The notes: generated by a model not told the origin, from the sequence alone. DNA of 64,000 nucleotides from Bacteroidaceae bacterium (GCA_024398515.1 JAKSIZ010000005.1:46868-110867), one strand, 5' to 3'. Shown: positions 45,621-56,800, counted from the first letter of the stretch. Program-made: numbers and translations.

Positions 45621-46859
45621 ATGACGAACCACAAGAAAGTACAAGATAATTTGTTTTTTGAAGTGCAAGGAATGTTGCGCTTCACTCTTGTTATTGTCAT
45701 TGTTTTTCTTGCATCCCTTGGCGTTTCAGCACAAGAAGCGGATACTACAAAATACGATGAGGATTTTGTCAAGACTTCGCTGATCATTGCTTCGCCAGGT
45801 GATATGCTATATTCAAAAGTCGGTCATTGTGCCATTCGTATGCAATGTCCGCAATACAAACTTGACTATGTTTTCTCATACGAGTCAGAGGATGCTCGCC
45901 AGAAAGTACTGACGTTCCTCGCTGGCAAACTGAAGATGGGAATGTTTTCCGTACCTACCGACGAATACATATCATCGTATAAGAAAGAAGGCAGGAGTGT
46001 AGTGGAATATACACTTAACATACCTATTGATGCTAAGCGTAATCTGTGGAAAGTACTTGATACGCATGTCATGGAAGGTGCTAACCTACCATACGATTTC
46101 ATCACTCGCGGTTGTGCACACAGCGTGCTGACGATGATTGAAGAGGGTATCTTCCCTTTGACATTAGAGTTTGATTCCTTCCCGAAGACATTTGCCACCA
46201 GCACACGCCGTGAACTTACAGGACTACAGATGAAGGATCATCCATGGACATGGTGCTTCCTCAATTTGTTAGTAAATGGTTCGATTGACGACACAGACTG
46301 TTCAAACCAAGACAAGATAATAATGCCTGCCGACTTGGTTGAATCATTGCTGAAGGCACGTATCAATGGCAAACCGCTTATATCAGAAGCACCGAGAGAA
46401 CTGCTTACTGCCAAGAGTGCCGAAAGCACATGCTGGTTCACGCCTCTGATGCTGGCAATAATCCTGTTGGTGATAACAGTAATTGCAACATTGATAAAGT
46501 GGAATTTCTGGAACTATGTACTGCTGGCAATCCAGACGGTATTAGGCATCTTCATTCTCTATCTCGTAGCATTTTCATCATTATGCTGCACAGAGTGGAG
46601 CTGGCTCATCATACCATTCAACCCACTACCTCTGATATTCTGGAAGTGGCGCAAGCGCTGGGCATTACCATTCGCAGTAATCATAACATTGTGGGCAGCA
46701 GCAATGTTGCTCTATCCTCACCAGTTGACCGATACCACATTTATTGTGCTCGGCATAGCCCTGGTGTTGAATTACGTGAATATATTCATCAGAAACAAAA
46801 AACACTCGAAACATATTGAGGCAAGAACTGCCAAACGACGTGGCGTTAAGATGGCATAA
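45621..46859 (+). CDS. DUF4105 / Lnb-type membrane protein
   Basis: 412 residues. An N-terminal hydrophobic segment (FTLVIVIVFLASLGVSAQ) acts as signal or anchor. The periplasmic domain (about residues 45-270) has IIASPGDMLYSKVGHCAIRM and ITRGCAHSVLTM, the conserved Ser/His/Cys-containing stretches of DUF4105, a papain-like fold. Four to five membrane segments follow (residues about 275-395) and a basic tail ends the protein. This family includes, as I recall, the Bacteroides lipoprotein N-acyltransferase Lnb; several paralogues exist per genome, so that activity is only possible here. It begins a plus-strand run with the accessory genes. Confidence 0.82.
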   Translation: MTNHKKVQDNLFFEVQGMLRFTLVIVIVFLASLGVSAQEADTTKYDEDFVKTSLIIASPGDMLYSKVGHCAIRMQCPQYKLDYVFSYESEDARQKVLTFLAGKLKMGMFSVPTDEYISSYKKEGRSVVEYTLNIPIDAKRNLWKVLDTHVMEGANLPYDFITRGCAHSVLTMIEEGIFPLTLEFDSFPKTFATSTRRELTGLQMKDHPWTWCFLNLLVNGSIDDTDCSNQDKIIMPADLVESLLKARINGKPLISEAPRELLTAKSAESTCWFTPLMLAIILLVITVIATLIKWNFWNYVLLAIQTVLGIFILYLVAFSSLCCTEWSWLIIPFNPLPLIFWKWRKRWALPFAVIITLWAAAMLLYPHQLTDTTFIVLGIALVLNYVNIFIRNKKHSKHIEARTAKRRGVKMA

Positions 46860-46902
46860 CAACACTATACCGTTAAAGTAACGGCAATAAGCATAAATAA
46901 GA

Positions 46903-47757
46903 ATGACTAAAAAAGGCGATATAAAAATATTTGAGGACAAGAAAGTCCGCTCCGTTTGGGACAATGAAACCGAGGAGTGGTACTTTGCTGTGGTGGATGT
47001 GGTTGAGGTGTTGACTGAAAGTGTCAATCCTACTGATTACATTAAGAAACTGAAGAAGCGTGACTCAGAACTTGCCAAAGGGTGGGGACAAATTGTCACC
47101 CCCCTTTCTATCCCTACTGCGGGAGGAAAGCAACGAGTGAATTGTGCCAAGATGGAGGGCGTCTTCCGTATAATTCAATCCATCCCATCGCCAAAGGCAG
47201 AGCCTTTTAAGGTATGGATGGCGCAGGTAGCAGCCGAACGCCTCGATGAGATTGCTGACCCTGAAAAAGCAATCCTTCGTGGTGCAGATTACTATCGTGC
47301 CAAGGGTTACACAGAAGGTTGGATAAACCAACGCCTTCAAAGCATTGAAATGCGCAAGGAACTCACCGACGAGTGGAAGGCACGAGGTATAGAGAAGGAA
47401 AAAGATTACGCCATCCTCACTAACGAGATGACAAAGACTTGGAGTGGAAAGACTATTCGCGAGTACAAGGAACTGAAAGGCCTAAAGAAGCAAAACCTTC
47501 GAGACAATATGACAAACCTGGAACTCGTATTGAATATGTTGGCAGAAGTTTCCACAACAGCAATCTCCAAATCGCGTAAACCAGAAACCTTTGGACAAAA
47601 CATAAAGATTGCACGCGAAGGAGGTTCAGTTGCTGGCGATGCCAGAAAAAACATAGAACGACGCATCGGTGCATCCGTCATTTCACCACTCAATGCATCA
47701 GACAAACCTGCATTGGAAATAGACGAAACCGCCGCCATGCCAAATGAAGAGAAATAA
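46903..47757 (+). CDS. Bro-N domain protein (DinD/phage antirepressor-like)
   Basis: 284 residues. The N-terminal half has IKIFEDKKVRSVWDNETEEW followed by YFAVVDVVEVLTESVNPTDY, which is the BRO family N-terminal DNA-binding domain as found in phage antirepressors and DNA-damage-inducible protein D. The Pro/Lys-rich C-terminal half (GWINQRLQSIEMRKELTDEW, KTIREYKELKGLKKQNLRDN) is the conserved tail of the stand-alone bacterial form. The role is unknown; regulation linked to phage or DNA damage is a guess from the family. It starts 43 bp after the Lnb-type gene and ends 28 bp before the RhuM gene. Confidence 0.88.
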   Translation: MTKKGDIKIFEDKKVRSVWDNETEEWYFAVVDVVEVLTESVNPTDYIKKLKKRDSELAKGWGQIVTPLSIPTAGGKQRVNCAKMEGVFRIIQSIPSPKAEPFKVWMAQVAAERLDEIADPEKAILRGADYYRAKGYTEGWINQRLQSIEMRKELTDEWKARGIEKEKDYAILTNEMTKTWSGKTIREYKELKGLKKQNLRDNMTNLELVLNMLAEVSTTAISKSRKPETFGQNIKIAREGGSVAGDARKNIERRIGASVISPLNASDKPALEIDETAAMPNEEK

Positions 47758-47785
47758 GAACATGACAACGAGATAACGACATCAA

Positions 47786-48676
47786 ATGACGAACGAGATA
47801 AAGAACATACCACAAACGGAGATTGTGCTCTATCAACCAGACGAGAGTACTCGGCTTGAAGTGCGCCTTGAAGATGACACAGTGTGGCTGACACAGGCAC
47901 AGATGAGCGAACTGTTCCAGACGACGAGGAACAACATTACTCTTCACATTCGCAATGTATTCAAGGAGGGTGAATTGTCGGAAATTTCAGTATGTAAGGA
48001 ATCCTTACTAACTGCATCCGATGGCAAGCGGTATAATACAAAATTCTACAATCTGGATGTTATCATCTCTGTTGGATATAGAGTTAAGAGCCAAGTTGGC
48101 GTCCGTTTCCGTCAATGGGCAACTCGCATACTCAAGCAACATCTGTTACATGGATATAGCATTAACCATCAATTGGTGGCTTTGCAGCAACATGTAGATG
48201 AACGTTTCTTACGCATAGAGGACAAGTTGCAACAACATGATGCTCAGCTCGACTTCTTCATACGCACCAACACGCCGCCGGCAGAGATGGTCTTCTTCAA
48301 TGGGGACTTTTTTACAGCCAGAGTAGCATTGGAACAACTGATTAAGACCGCAAAACAACGCGCAATAATAATTGACCCGTATGTTGACGCAAAGACATTT
48401 GACATCCTTGATGCCCGTGCAGAAAATGTATTGGCAGAAATCTATACGTCAGGCGTAGGTCAAGGCATGATTCGTTTGAGGGATGCACACAATCGCCAAC
48501 CGAATGTTCAACCTATAGAAATATACAAATGGCGCAATGAGTCGCACGACCGTTGGCTTATCATAGACGATAGCCTCTACCATTGCGGTCATTCACTCAA
48601 TGCCATGGGCAACAAGATGTCGGCAATCACACTGATGGGAATCTCCCCTGATGTGATACTGTCGCAAGTAAGATGA
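47786..48676 (+). CDS. RhuM-type DNA-binding protein with a PLD-like C-terminal domain
   Basis: 296 residues. Residues about 10-140 match the RhuM family: TVWLTQAQMSELFQTTRNNI forms a winged-helix-like part, and YNLDVIISVGYRVKSQVGVR with FRQWATRILKQHLLHGYSIN is diagnostic. A short coiled segment (VDERFLRIEDKLQQHDAQ) links to the C-terminal domain, which has AIIIDPYVDAKTFDIL and ESHDRWLIIDDSLYHCGHSL. The latter resembles a single half HKD motif of phospholipase D-type nucleases, with HxR in place of HxK. The same domain ends the next protein. The first codons (MTNE, KKN/IKN) are also shared between the two genes. Confidence 0.85.
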   Translation: MTNEIKNIPQTEIVLYQPDESTRLEVRLEDDTVWLTQAQMSELFQTTRNNITLHIRNVFKEGELSEISVCKESLLTASDGKRYNTKFYNLDVIISVGYRVKSQVGVRFRQWATRILKQHLLHGYSINHQLVALQQHVDERFLRIEDKLQQHDAQLDFFIRTNTPPAEMVFFNGDFFTARVALEQLIKTAKQRAIIIDPYVDAKTFDILDARAENVLAEIYTSGVGQGMIRLRDAHNRQPNVQPIEIYKWRNESHDRWLIIDDSLYHCGHSLNAMGNKMSAITLMGISPDVILSQVR

Positions 48677-48720
48677 CTTACGAAAATTACGACAATATAC
48701 AAACAACAGAATATTGTTAA

Positions 48721-49674
48721 ATGACGAACGAGAAAAAGAACATACAGAATGCTACAAGTGGAACGGCAATAGGACTTCAAAGTTCTATTGAATCACGGAT
48801 ACTGAACTTGCGTGACAAGCAAGTCATGCTCGACCGTGACTTGGCAGAATTGTATGGGGTAGAAACGAGGGTGCTGAATCAGGCAGTCAAACGCAACATA
48901 AATCGTTTTCCTGAAGATTTCATGTTTCAATTAACACGAGAAGAGTGCCTGAATATTTATACTCTTACTGACTCTCAAAATAACGTACAAAGTTCAAGAT
49001 CACAAATTGTGACCATGAAAACGGAGCGAGGGAAAAATATCAAATACCTTCCCTATGCCTTCACTGAACAAGGCGTTGCAATGCTCTCTGGTATATTGAG
49101 AAGCAATACCGCTATCGAAATAAATATACGCATCATGCGTGCTTTTGTTGCTATGCGCCGATTCCTTTTGGCCAATGTTCAAGTGTTCCAGCGTATTGAG
49201 ACATTAGAAATGCGACAGATAGCTACCGACAACAAACTAAATCAGGTACTATCTAAACTCGACGATGGTACGGCGACAAAGATTGAAGGCATCTTTTATG
49301 AAGGAGAAGTCTTTTCCGCTCGTGCATTTATTGAAGATCTGATAAAGTCGGCCCAACGTGAAATCATCCTTATTGATGCTTACGTTGACGCCACCATACT
49401 CAATCTTCTCACCCTTCGCGCACCAGATGTGGCAGCCTCAGTCTATACAGGACAGATAAAGCCTGCATTGCAGAAAGCGCACACCCTGCACAATCAGCAA
49501 TATCCCGTAGTTCCTATCCGTCTGCAAACATATAGTAGCAACTTCCACGATAGATTCCTCATTATTGATGATGCGGTCTATCATGTAGGAGCAAGCCTTA
49601 AGGACTTAGGTAAGCGGCTATTCGCTTTTACCAGAATGGAAATAGATAAGTCAATAATAACAGCGCAAATATAA
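48721..49674 (+). CDS. ORF6N-domain protein with a PLD-like C-terminal domain
   Basis: 317 residues. SRILNLRDKQVMLDRDLAEL and YGVETRVLNQAVKRNINRFP mark the ORF6N DNA-binding domain (residues about 20-110), followed by YAFTEQGVAMLSGILRS, typical of the family. After a coiled linker, the C-terminal domain (about 185-317) contains IILIDAYVDATILNLLTLRA and FHDRFLIIDDAVYHVGASL, again with HxR at the HKD-like position. The last six codons lie inside the 189-bp direct repeat, so the gene's 3' end is duplicated at 50687-50705. It is the gene immediately upstream of the giant gene once the insert is removed. Confidence 0.87.
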   Translation: MTNEKKNIQNATSGTAIGLQSSIESRILNLRDKQVMLDRDLAELYGVETRVLNQAVKRNINRFPEDFMFQLTREECLNIYTLTDSQNNVQSSRSQIVTMKTERGKNIKYLPYAFTEQGVAMLSGILRSNTAIEINIRIMRAFVAMRRFLLANVQVFQRIETLEMRQIATDNKLNQVLSKLDDGTATKIEGIFYEGEVFSARAFIEDLIKSAQREIILIDAYVDATILNLLTLRAPDVAASVYTGQIKPALQKAHTLHNQQYPVVPIRLQTYSSNFHDRFLIIDDAVYHVGASLKDLGKRLFAFTRMEIDKSIITAQI

Positions 49675-49844
49675 CTCGCAACAATATACAAACCACAATA
49701 AAGACGAAAATTACAACAACGAAATAATAACAACAAAAAAATAAAAGAAAATGAAACAGATTTATTCAATCACAAAAAGAATTTCATCGGGACGAAAATC
49801 CCGTTTCCTCGCGACGCAGCAAATGTTACATCGCGTAGTAGCAA
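49656..49844 (+). repeat. 189-bp direct repeat, copy A
   Basis: This block matches 50687-50875 at 188 of 189 positions, offset by exactly 1031 bp; the one difference is G at 49819 against A at 50850. It holds the last six codons of the ORF6N gene, the 77-bp intergenic leader and the first 31 codons of the giant gene. The match ends inside the signal-peptide coding part. Confidence 0.95.
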
Positions 49845-49867
49845 ATCAACTAATGAATGAGGAATGA
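49751..49867 (+). pseudogene. Orphan 5' fragment of the giant repeat-protein gene
   Basis: ATG at 49751 opens the same 31 codons as the giant gene (MKQIYSITKRISSGRKSRFL and on to HRVVA), then diverges into NQLMNEE and a stop at 49867. It lacks the hydrophobic core of the signal peptide, so the 38-residue product could not be exported. It is the leftover start of the giant gene from before the Abi gene was inserted. Confidence 0.9.
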
Positions 49868-49881
49868 TATAAAAAACTAAA

Positions 49882-49916
49882 CCCCATAGTTTGAGTAAAC
49901 TCAGGGACTATGGGGG
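49882..49916 (+). other. Nested hairpin at the left end of the insert
   Basis: CCCCATAGT pairs with ACTATGGGG, and the inner GAGT pairs with ACTC. It lies between the truncated leader and the Abi gene. It has no T tract, so it may be a weak terminator or a structural end of the inserted unit. Confidence 0.5.
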
Positions 49917-49988
49917 ATAAAAGTTGCTGCAAAGATAGTGTTTGTTTTTGAAACTTCCAAATAAAAAAGGAAGAATTTTAATAAATAT

Positions 49989-50678
49989 ATGAAATTTAAG
50001 GATTTTGAACATATTTTGTCATATTCACGCATTCAAAGATATGTTGATGCATGTAATGGCGATACACGTAAGGCAATGACGTTGTATCGACTCAATCTGC
50101 ATCTTTCTCAAGAAATGTTTACAATCGTCAGCTGCTTCGAGGTTGCATTACGGAATGCGATAGACAAAAACATGATTATTAACTTTGGTAACGAATGGCT
50201 TAAAGATGCGCAATTGGCAGATGGAATATTTGACAATAAGAAGTGTTATAAGACGAAGAATATAATCCGCTATGCTTATAATAAAGCCGTAAAACAAAAG
50301 TCATATTCACATGAAGGACTGTTATCTGATATGGATTTCGGAGTATGGAAGTATATGTTTGCTCCAAACGAATACAGTGCAATAGGTCGCACGTTGCTTA
50401 AGATTTTCCCAAACAAACCCACTTCATCAGCTACAATGCAATACAACAATAAGTATGTATTTAATGAACTTGACAAAATCAATAAGATGCGAAATCGCAT
50501 TGCTCATCACGAACCGATATGTTTCGAACAGGGAGTGCCAGTAATTAGCACATACAATGTGTTTCAGCAATATCAGCGCATACAGACATTGTTCTCATGG
50601 ATGAATATAGACGCTCGGGCTTTGCTTTATGGATTGGATCATGTGCAAAGCGTATGTAATGAAATCAATAATTTATAA
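49989..50678 (+). CDS. Abi-like (AbiD/AbiF type) HEPN protein
   Basis: 229 residues. The protein is helical; FTIVSCFEVALRNAIDKNMI and the C-terminal INKMRNRIAHHEPICF match the Abi_2 family of abortive-infection proteins. RNRIAHHE fits the HEPN RNase signature Rx4-6H. Such proteins stop phage growth by RNA cleavage in tested relatives; activity here is inferred. The gene lies in an 842-bp unique segment (49845-50686) between two copies of a 189-bp direct repeat, so it arrived as a cassette. Its composition is more AT-rich than that of the flanking genes, consistent with transfer. Confidence 0.88.
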   Translation: MKFKDFEHILSYSRIQRYVDACNGDTRKAMTLYRLNLHLSQEMFTIVSCFEVALRNAIDKNMIINFGNEWLKDAQLADGIFDNKKCYKTKNIIRYAYNKAVKQKSYSHEGLLSDMDFGVWKYMFAPNEYSAIGRTLLKIFPNKPTSSATMQYNNKYVFNELDKINKMRNRIAHHEPICFEQGVPVISTYNVFQQYQRIQTLFSWMNIDARALLYGLDHVQSVCNEINNL

Positions 50679-50686
50679 TTTCATGC

Positions 50687-50875
50687 AATAACAGCGCAAA
50701 TATAACTCGCAACAATATACAAACCACAATAAAGACGAAAATTACAACAACGAAATAATAACAACAAAAAAATAAAAGAAAATGAAACAGATTTATTCAA
50801 TCACAAAAAGAATTTCATCGGGACGAAAATCCCGTTTCCTCGCGACGCAACAAATGTTACATCGCGTAGTAGCAA
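50687..50875 (+). repeat. 189-bp direct repeat, copy B
   Basis: Second copy of the block at 49656-49844. This copy supplies the functional leader and start of the giant gene at 50782. Its first 19 bp are a duplicate of the end of the ORF6N coding region and are not translated as such here. Confidence 0.95.
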
Positions 50876-53800
50876 TACTTGTGCTCGCTTTTGTTTGTAG
50901 TGGGGCATGGGCTGCAAGATATGCAAGAGTTTATACTGCGGTTTCGCCTACAGGTTCTGGAAATGCATATATTAGTAATACTACCACTGTTGGTAATGAT
51001 ATCCAAGCAAGCCAACAGGTAAATAACAGTGTTACGCCAACGGATAAGACTTTTTATGTCAAAGCCGTACCAAATCCAGGATATACTTTCGTAGAGTGGA
51101 AATTTACAACTTCAAATGGAACTGTCACCATTGCCAATGCGAAAAGTCCAGAAACAACTATTATCACTCAAACGGCGGGGACCAACAACTCATACCGAGA
51201 TAATACCATACAAGCGGTTTTCAAACTTGCTGAAGGATTTGAAAATGCTGGCTATGTGTTCTATTCGGGAGGAACAAATGGTGCATACCTTAATAGTAAC
51301 ACCACTAATACAGCCTTCAACCCGAATACGAGTTTATGGACACTAAACGGTAATAGGTTCCGCAATGGAGAAAATATTTACCTTAGATTAAATAGCTCAA
51401 GCCAATTAAGTCTTTCCACTACTGATTCTAGAAATACCGTCGTCTTGTCTGAAACAGAAAGTGGTACAACAGGTCAAAGAGTATATATATACAACGCTCG
51501 CTATCTGCGTTATAATAGCGGATGGACAGTGACACAAACTGCTACCAACTCTGGTACCAACGTCGTCTTTTCTGTAGTCAAGCGTCATCATGATGGCACA
51601 GACAACACGACGAAACCTGCCATCAACACACCAACTCGTAGTGGTAATGCCATCAACTTCACTCATACCAATATAAGTGGCACGTATGACCAGACTTACG
51701 ATGACTACATCTTCTATAATGGCACGCACCATTACTGGTATGACAATGCCAGCCATAGTGATGAGCCACAATCAAAAAGCACTTGGAACGATGCTATTTA
51801 CAAATGGAGCATCGTGGAAGGAGGAAACTATGCTGAAATTAATGCCACTTCTGGAGTTTTGACTTTCAAGAATGCTATGCCAACATCAGCAACACCCATC
51901 AAGGTACGCCTCACCACATCAAACATTTCTCCATTGGCAGACCAGACGGTTGACTACTCCTTTACTCTTACTCCTACAGCAGCACAGAGTACACTGACAA
52001 CTCCTACCATTTCATGTTCAGGGATTAGTGGAACTGCTTTGCAGATGGCACATACAAATCTGTCAGGTTCTTATACTCCTGCCTACTCTTCATTTACGAT
52101 AGGTGGAACAACATATTATTATAGCAACGGTACGATAAGCACGTCAGCACCTTCAGCTGAATCAATCTCTCCAACCTACACATGGAGTATTACGGCTGGT
52201 GGTGATGTTGCAGAAATAGCTCAAGATGGAAAAGTCACATTGAAAGGCAATCCTGCCGACAAGACTGTGACAGTGCAGATGGCAACAACCACAGGAAATG
52301 ATAAAGTGCCAAATCCTACAGCAGCAACTGCCACTATCACACTCAAAAAAGTTGCAATCGTATCACCTACGGTTTCGTTTACTAACACCTTGGCAAGTGA
52401 CAAGTCGGGTATCCAGCTTACTCCTTCGCTCAGCGGAAACACCTATACCCCTGAGTATGCAACAGTAAAGGTTGGAAGCAACACTTACTACTATTATAAT
52501 GGTGAATGCAATGCGAATAAACCTTTATCAACCGACCTTAGTAGTGGCGTTACCTACACTTGGACACCAACCAACGGAACAGTCAGCACCAACAACATTC
52601 TTACCTTCGAAGGCACATCACCTGCAACGGTGAAGTTGACGGCAACAAAGGGTGATTACTCTGCTGAAAGTGCAACTACCAGCTTTACTCTCACTGAAGA
52701 AGATCCAGCTCCAGAAGCCATTGCCCCTGACATCGTGGTGACTCCAAAGACAGCAACTCTTGGCATTACTAACCAACCGTCGTTGGGATATTCCAACACT
52801 CAGGAGTTCTCTATACCAGAAACTTTAGAGGCTGTAGTAAAGGATGTACCGGCATATACAAAGATTGTTTCTGGAACAAATACTTACTACAAGCACGCGA
52901 ACGGAAAGTACTATACTAACACTCCAGCAGCAAGCAGCGAATCACAAACCTTAGATTTCACAAGTGCCACATGGACGGCAAGCGAAGAAGGCTACGTGAC
53001 AATAAATCCAAATGGCAGCACCGCTACCGTGGTATATGACGGCAAGCCTGTTGGCGATGACAACACGAGGATATCTATTACGGCTAATGCCAAGTATGGC
53101 ACGGCAGAAAAGTCGGGACGCGCTATCGTTTCACTGCTCTATTCTTATATTGACGTTACGGGCATCACGGCTACCGATAAGAATATGTTCATCGGCGAGA
53201 ACGATAAGGTATCACTTACCATCACGCCAAACAACAACGATGCAGGTATAGTATATGAGAACTTCACATACACCGTTGCCGATGAGAACATAGTCACTAT
53301 CGATAAAGGAACTATCCATGCTGTGAATCCTGGTGCAACTACTGTTACTGTTACATATAGTGATGCTGATAAACCTGATCACCCTGCATTGCGTACACCA
53401 AAGAGCGCATCGGAAGCATCAGCAACATTCACAGTAACCGTAGGCATCAAAGCACCAACGATAAAGATAAACAATGATGGAACATTTACCATCACGGACA
53501 ACAACGTGACTGGTTCTGGTGCAACAATTAAATACACTACCGATGGTTCTGACCCTGTAGCAAATGGTACGGAGGGTACTTCGGGCACAGTAACCACAGG
53601 TCAGACAGTCAAAGCCGTAGCCATAAAAGGCGATGGAGCATCAAAGGCTTCAACTGTAGCCAGCGAGTTCTATGCCAAGTCTGGCGTAAGCGGAGGCACC
53701 GTAGTCCTTAACGATTATGAAGACCATACTTGGACGTATTATTCAGGTGTGGACACAAGCGTCGATGGTGGTAATTATAATACCAACTATGCAGGGAAGA

Positions 53801-56800
53801 TGTATAGTCCTAATCCTCGTAATGTGAAAATTACATATAATGCAACTAACAATGCAGCAGTATCTATTAATGAAAGTGAGACATCGTTTGTTTACTACAA
53901 AACTCTTGAGGAAGGTGCTACTGCTGGCCAGTATCCTTATCAAGTAATCTCAAATCCATTTAGTAAGCGTCCTGCACATAGTGGTAATACTTACTATGGA
54001 TTCGCGGGTTGGAAAATCGTGAGTGGTGGTCAGTACATCAATGGCTATAATAATGGTCAAACGCTTCCTCTTGATGCCGAAATTACTTTTGTTGATCTTC
54101 CTTATCCGAGTGTTAACTGCACATCTGCCGAAATTGTATTTGAAACAACTTGGGCTGAAGCAAGCAGAACCTATATTACTACAAATCCAGGATCTGGGCA
54201 AACCTATACATTTAACTCTGGTACATACGAAACGAACTTTGTGGTAATAAATGTAAATTATACGCGCCAGATCACTATAAGCGGTTCTGCCACTATCATG
54301 ATGGTGGAACCAGATGGTAGCAGCGACTATCGTGGAAGAGCTTTTAGTGGTTCTTTAGTACCAGCAGCTGGTGCGAACAATACGACAAAGATTGAGTTTG
54401 CGAACTGGACAAACACAGACGATATTAATGCCCAAGGAAGAAATCTTACTATTGGTCGTGGGGTAACTCACTCTGGAGCTACATTATATGGTACAAATTC
54501 GAATGAAAACATCAATCAAGTATTTAAGATAGAGAGTGGTACTTATGTTAGTTTTTATGCTATTGGCGGTTCAGGTCCTACAGACAATATGACAAAGCAA
54601 CATATCACTTTTGGTAATGATTATGATCGAGCTAATAATAACGACAATACCAAGTTGAGAATAACCAGTGGCATGTATTTGCTTGGCAAAGCCGCAAATA
54701 CAGGTACAAATAAATTAATAATCACAGCAAAAAGCGGAAAATTTACAGAAAATCTGGATCATACAACAGCAAGTGCCAGCGGTAACTGTTTTTACTTGTC
54801 TTACAATAGCGGAACTCAGCAAACTAATCATAGAACTCTTATTATAGAGGGCGGTGAGTTTTGGCATATTGCAGGTGGATACGACAGAGCGACAACAAAC
54901 GACGTTAATCTAAAAATTCGTGTAAAAGGTGGTATAATACATGGTTGCGTTTATGGTGGGGCAGCTAAGTATCGTGCACAAGGTTCCAAACAGTTCGTCT
55001 TCACTGGTGGCACTGTCGAAGGTTGGATAGCTGGTGGTTCAAATGGATTTGGTGCTACTACCAACACCGCAACAACAAGTACTAGTACAAACTCTGTTTC
55101 TGGAGATGTTCAAGGCCAAAGTTATATATATGTTGGCGGAAATGCAATAGTACAGAGTACCAATGTTACAAAAATAGACGAATCCGTTGGTGGCAATGTC
55201 TTTGGAGCTGGATGTGGCAATACAACTGTAGATTCTTCTGGCCGTGTTAATAAAGGTACAAATGTTGTTATAGCAGATAATGCACATGTTCAATGTGGCG
55301 TATATGGTGGAGGTGCTTACGGTAGTACTCCTGCAACAGCCAATCTATATGTAACAGGAGGCTTGGTATCCAGCATATACGATACCCAGAATAATGCCTT
55401 TGGTGGTGTTTATGGAGGTGCTCGTCAGAAGTCAGGTGCCGATGTAAACATCTATATGACTGATGGCGTTATTGAAGGTGTAACACGAAGCGGAAACAAT
55501 GGTGGCGGATTGTATGGAGGCTCTAACAATGATGGCACTTTGTCAGGCAGTGTAAAAATGCAAATCAATGGCGGTTATGTAGGTACCGATTCTCATGTTG
55601 CCAACATCCACGGCGGTGGTTATGGTCAAACTACCCGAGTTACTGGCAATGTTGATATCACTCTTGGTAAGACAGGTGCTGCTCGTGATGCAGAAGGTGT
55701 TACTGTTTATGGTGATGTCTATGGCGGTTCGGCTCTCGGTAGTGTCAATGGAACTGCGGCAACAAACACTTACCATACATACGTAACCATGAACGCTGGT
55801 TACATCCATGGTTCACTTTATGGCGGTGCTTTAGGTAACTCTACAACTGCTGCCAATGTCTATGGCCCTGTTCAGGTTAAGGTTTATGGCGGTAGCGTGA
55901 TGAAGACTGATGAGAATGGAGCAAACGGCTCGGGTGCTGTTTATGGATGTAATAACATCAATGGTGCACCACAACGTGCCGTTTCTGTAGATATATATGG
56001 AACTAATTCTGCTCCTGCTGAAAATCAGTATGCACTTTATGCTGTATATGGAGGTGGTAATAAGGCTAATTATTCTTACGGAACTCCAACAGTTACTGTT
56101 CATAACTGCGACAATAGCATTGAATATGTCTATGGTGGTGGTAATGCTGCGGATATCACAGGCGCTGGGCATGGAACTAACGTCACCATCTGGGGTGGTG
56201 ATGTCATTGGTAATGTGTTTGGTGGCGGTAATGGTACGGTCACAGCAGCTAATGTTGCAGGTGCTGCCAACGTGACCATCCATGGCGGTACAATTCTCAA
56301 TGTCTTTGGTGGTAGCAACAGCCAGGGTACTATCGGGGGTACAATCAATGTGAATGTTGCAGAACAGGCAGAGTCGGGTCACGACCTTTGTCCTATTAAT
56401 ATAGATAATGTGTTCGGTGGCGGTAACCTTGCTCCAAGTGCTGCTGCAAACATGACGATTGGTTGTGCTTCACATATCGGTGCTGTTTATGGTGGTGCAA
56501 ACCAAGCAAACATAACATCTGGCAATATCGACTTGAAGATTGCTGGTGGTAATATCGATAATGTCTTTGGCGGTAATAATATCTCTGGTACAATCAGTGG
56601 TACAATTAAAGTTACTGTAAATGAAGATAAGACGAAATATCCTTGTGGCATGGTTGTGGGTAATGTGTTTGGTGCAGGAAACCTTGCTGCATACACAGGA
56701 AGCCCTACAGTTAACATTGAGAATGGTCACCTTACTGGTTCCGTATTCGGTGGCGGTAAGGGTGATGCAACGGATGAAAGTCATGCCACAGGTGCTGTGA

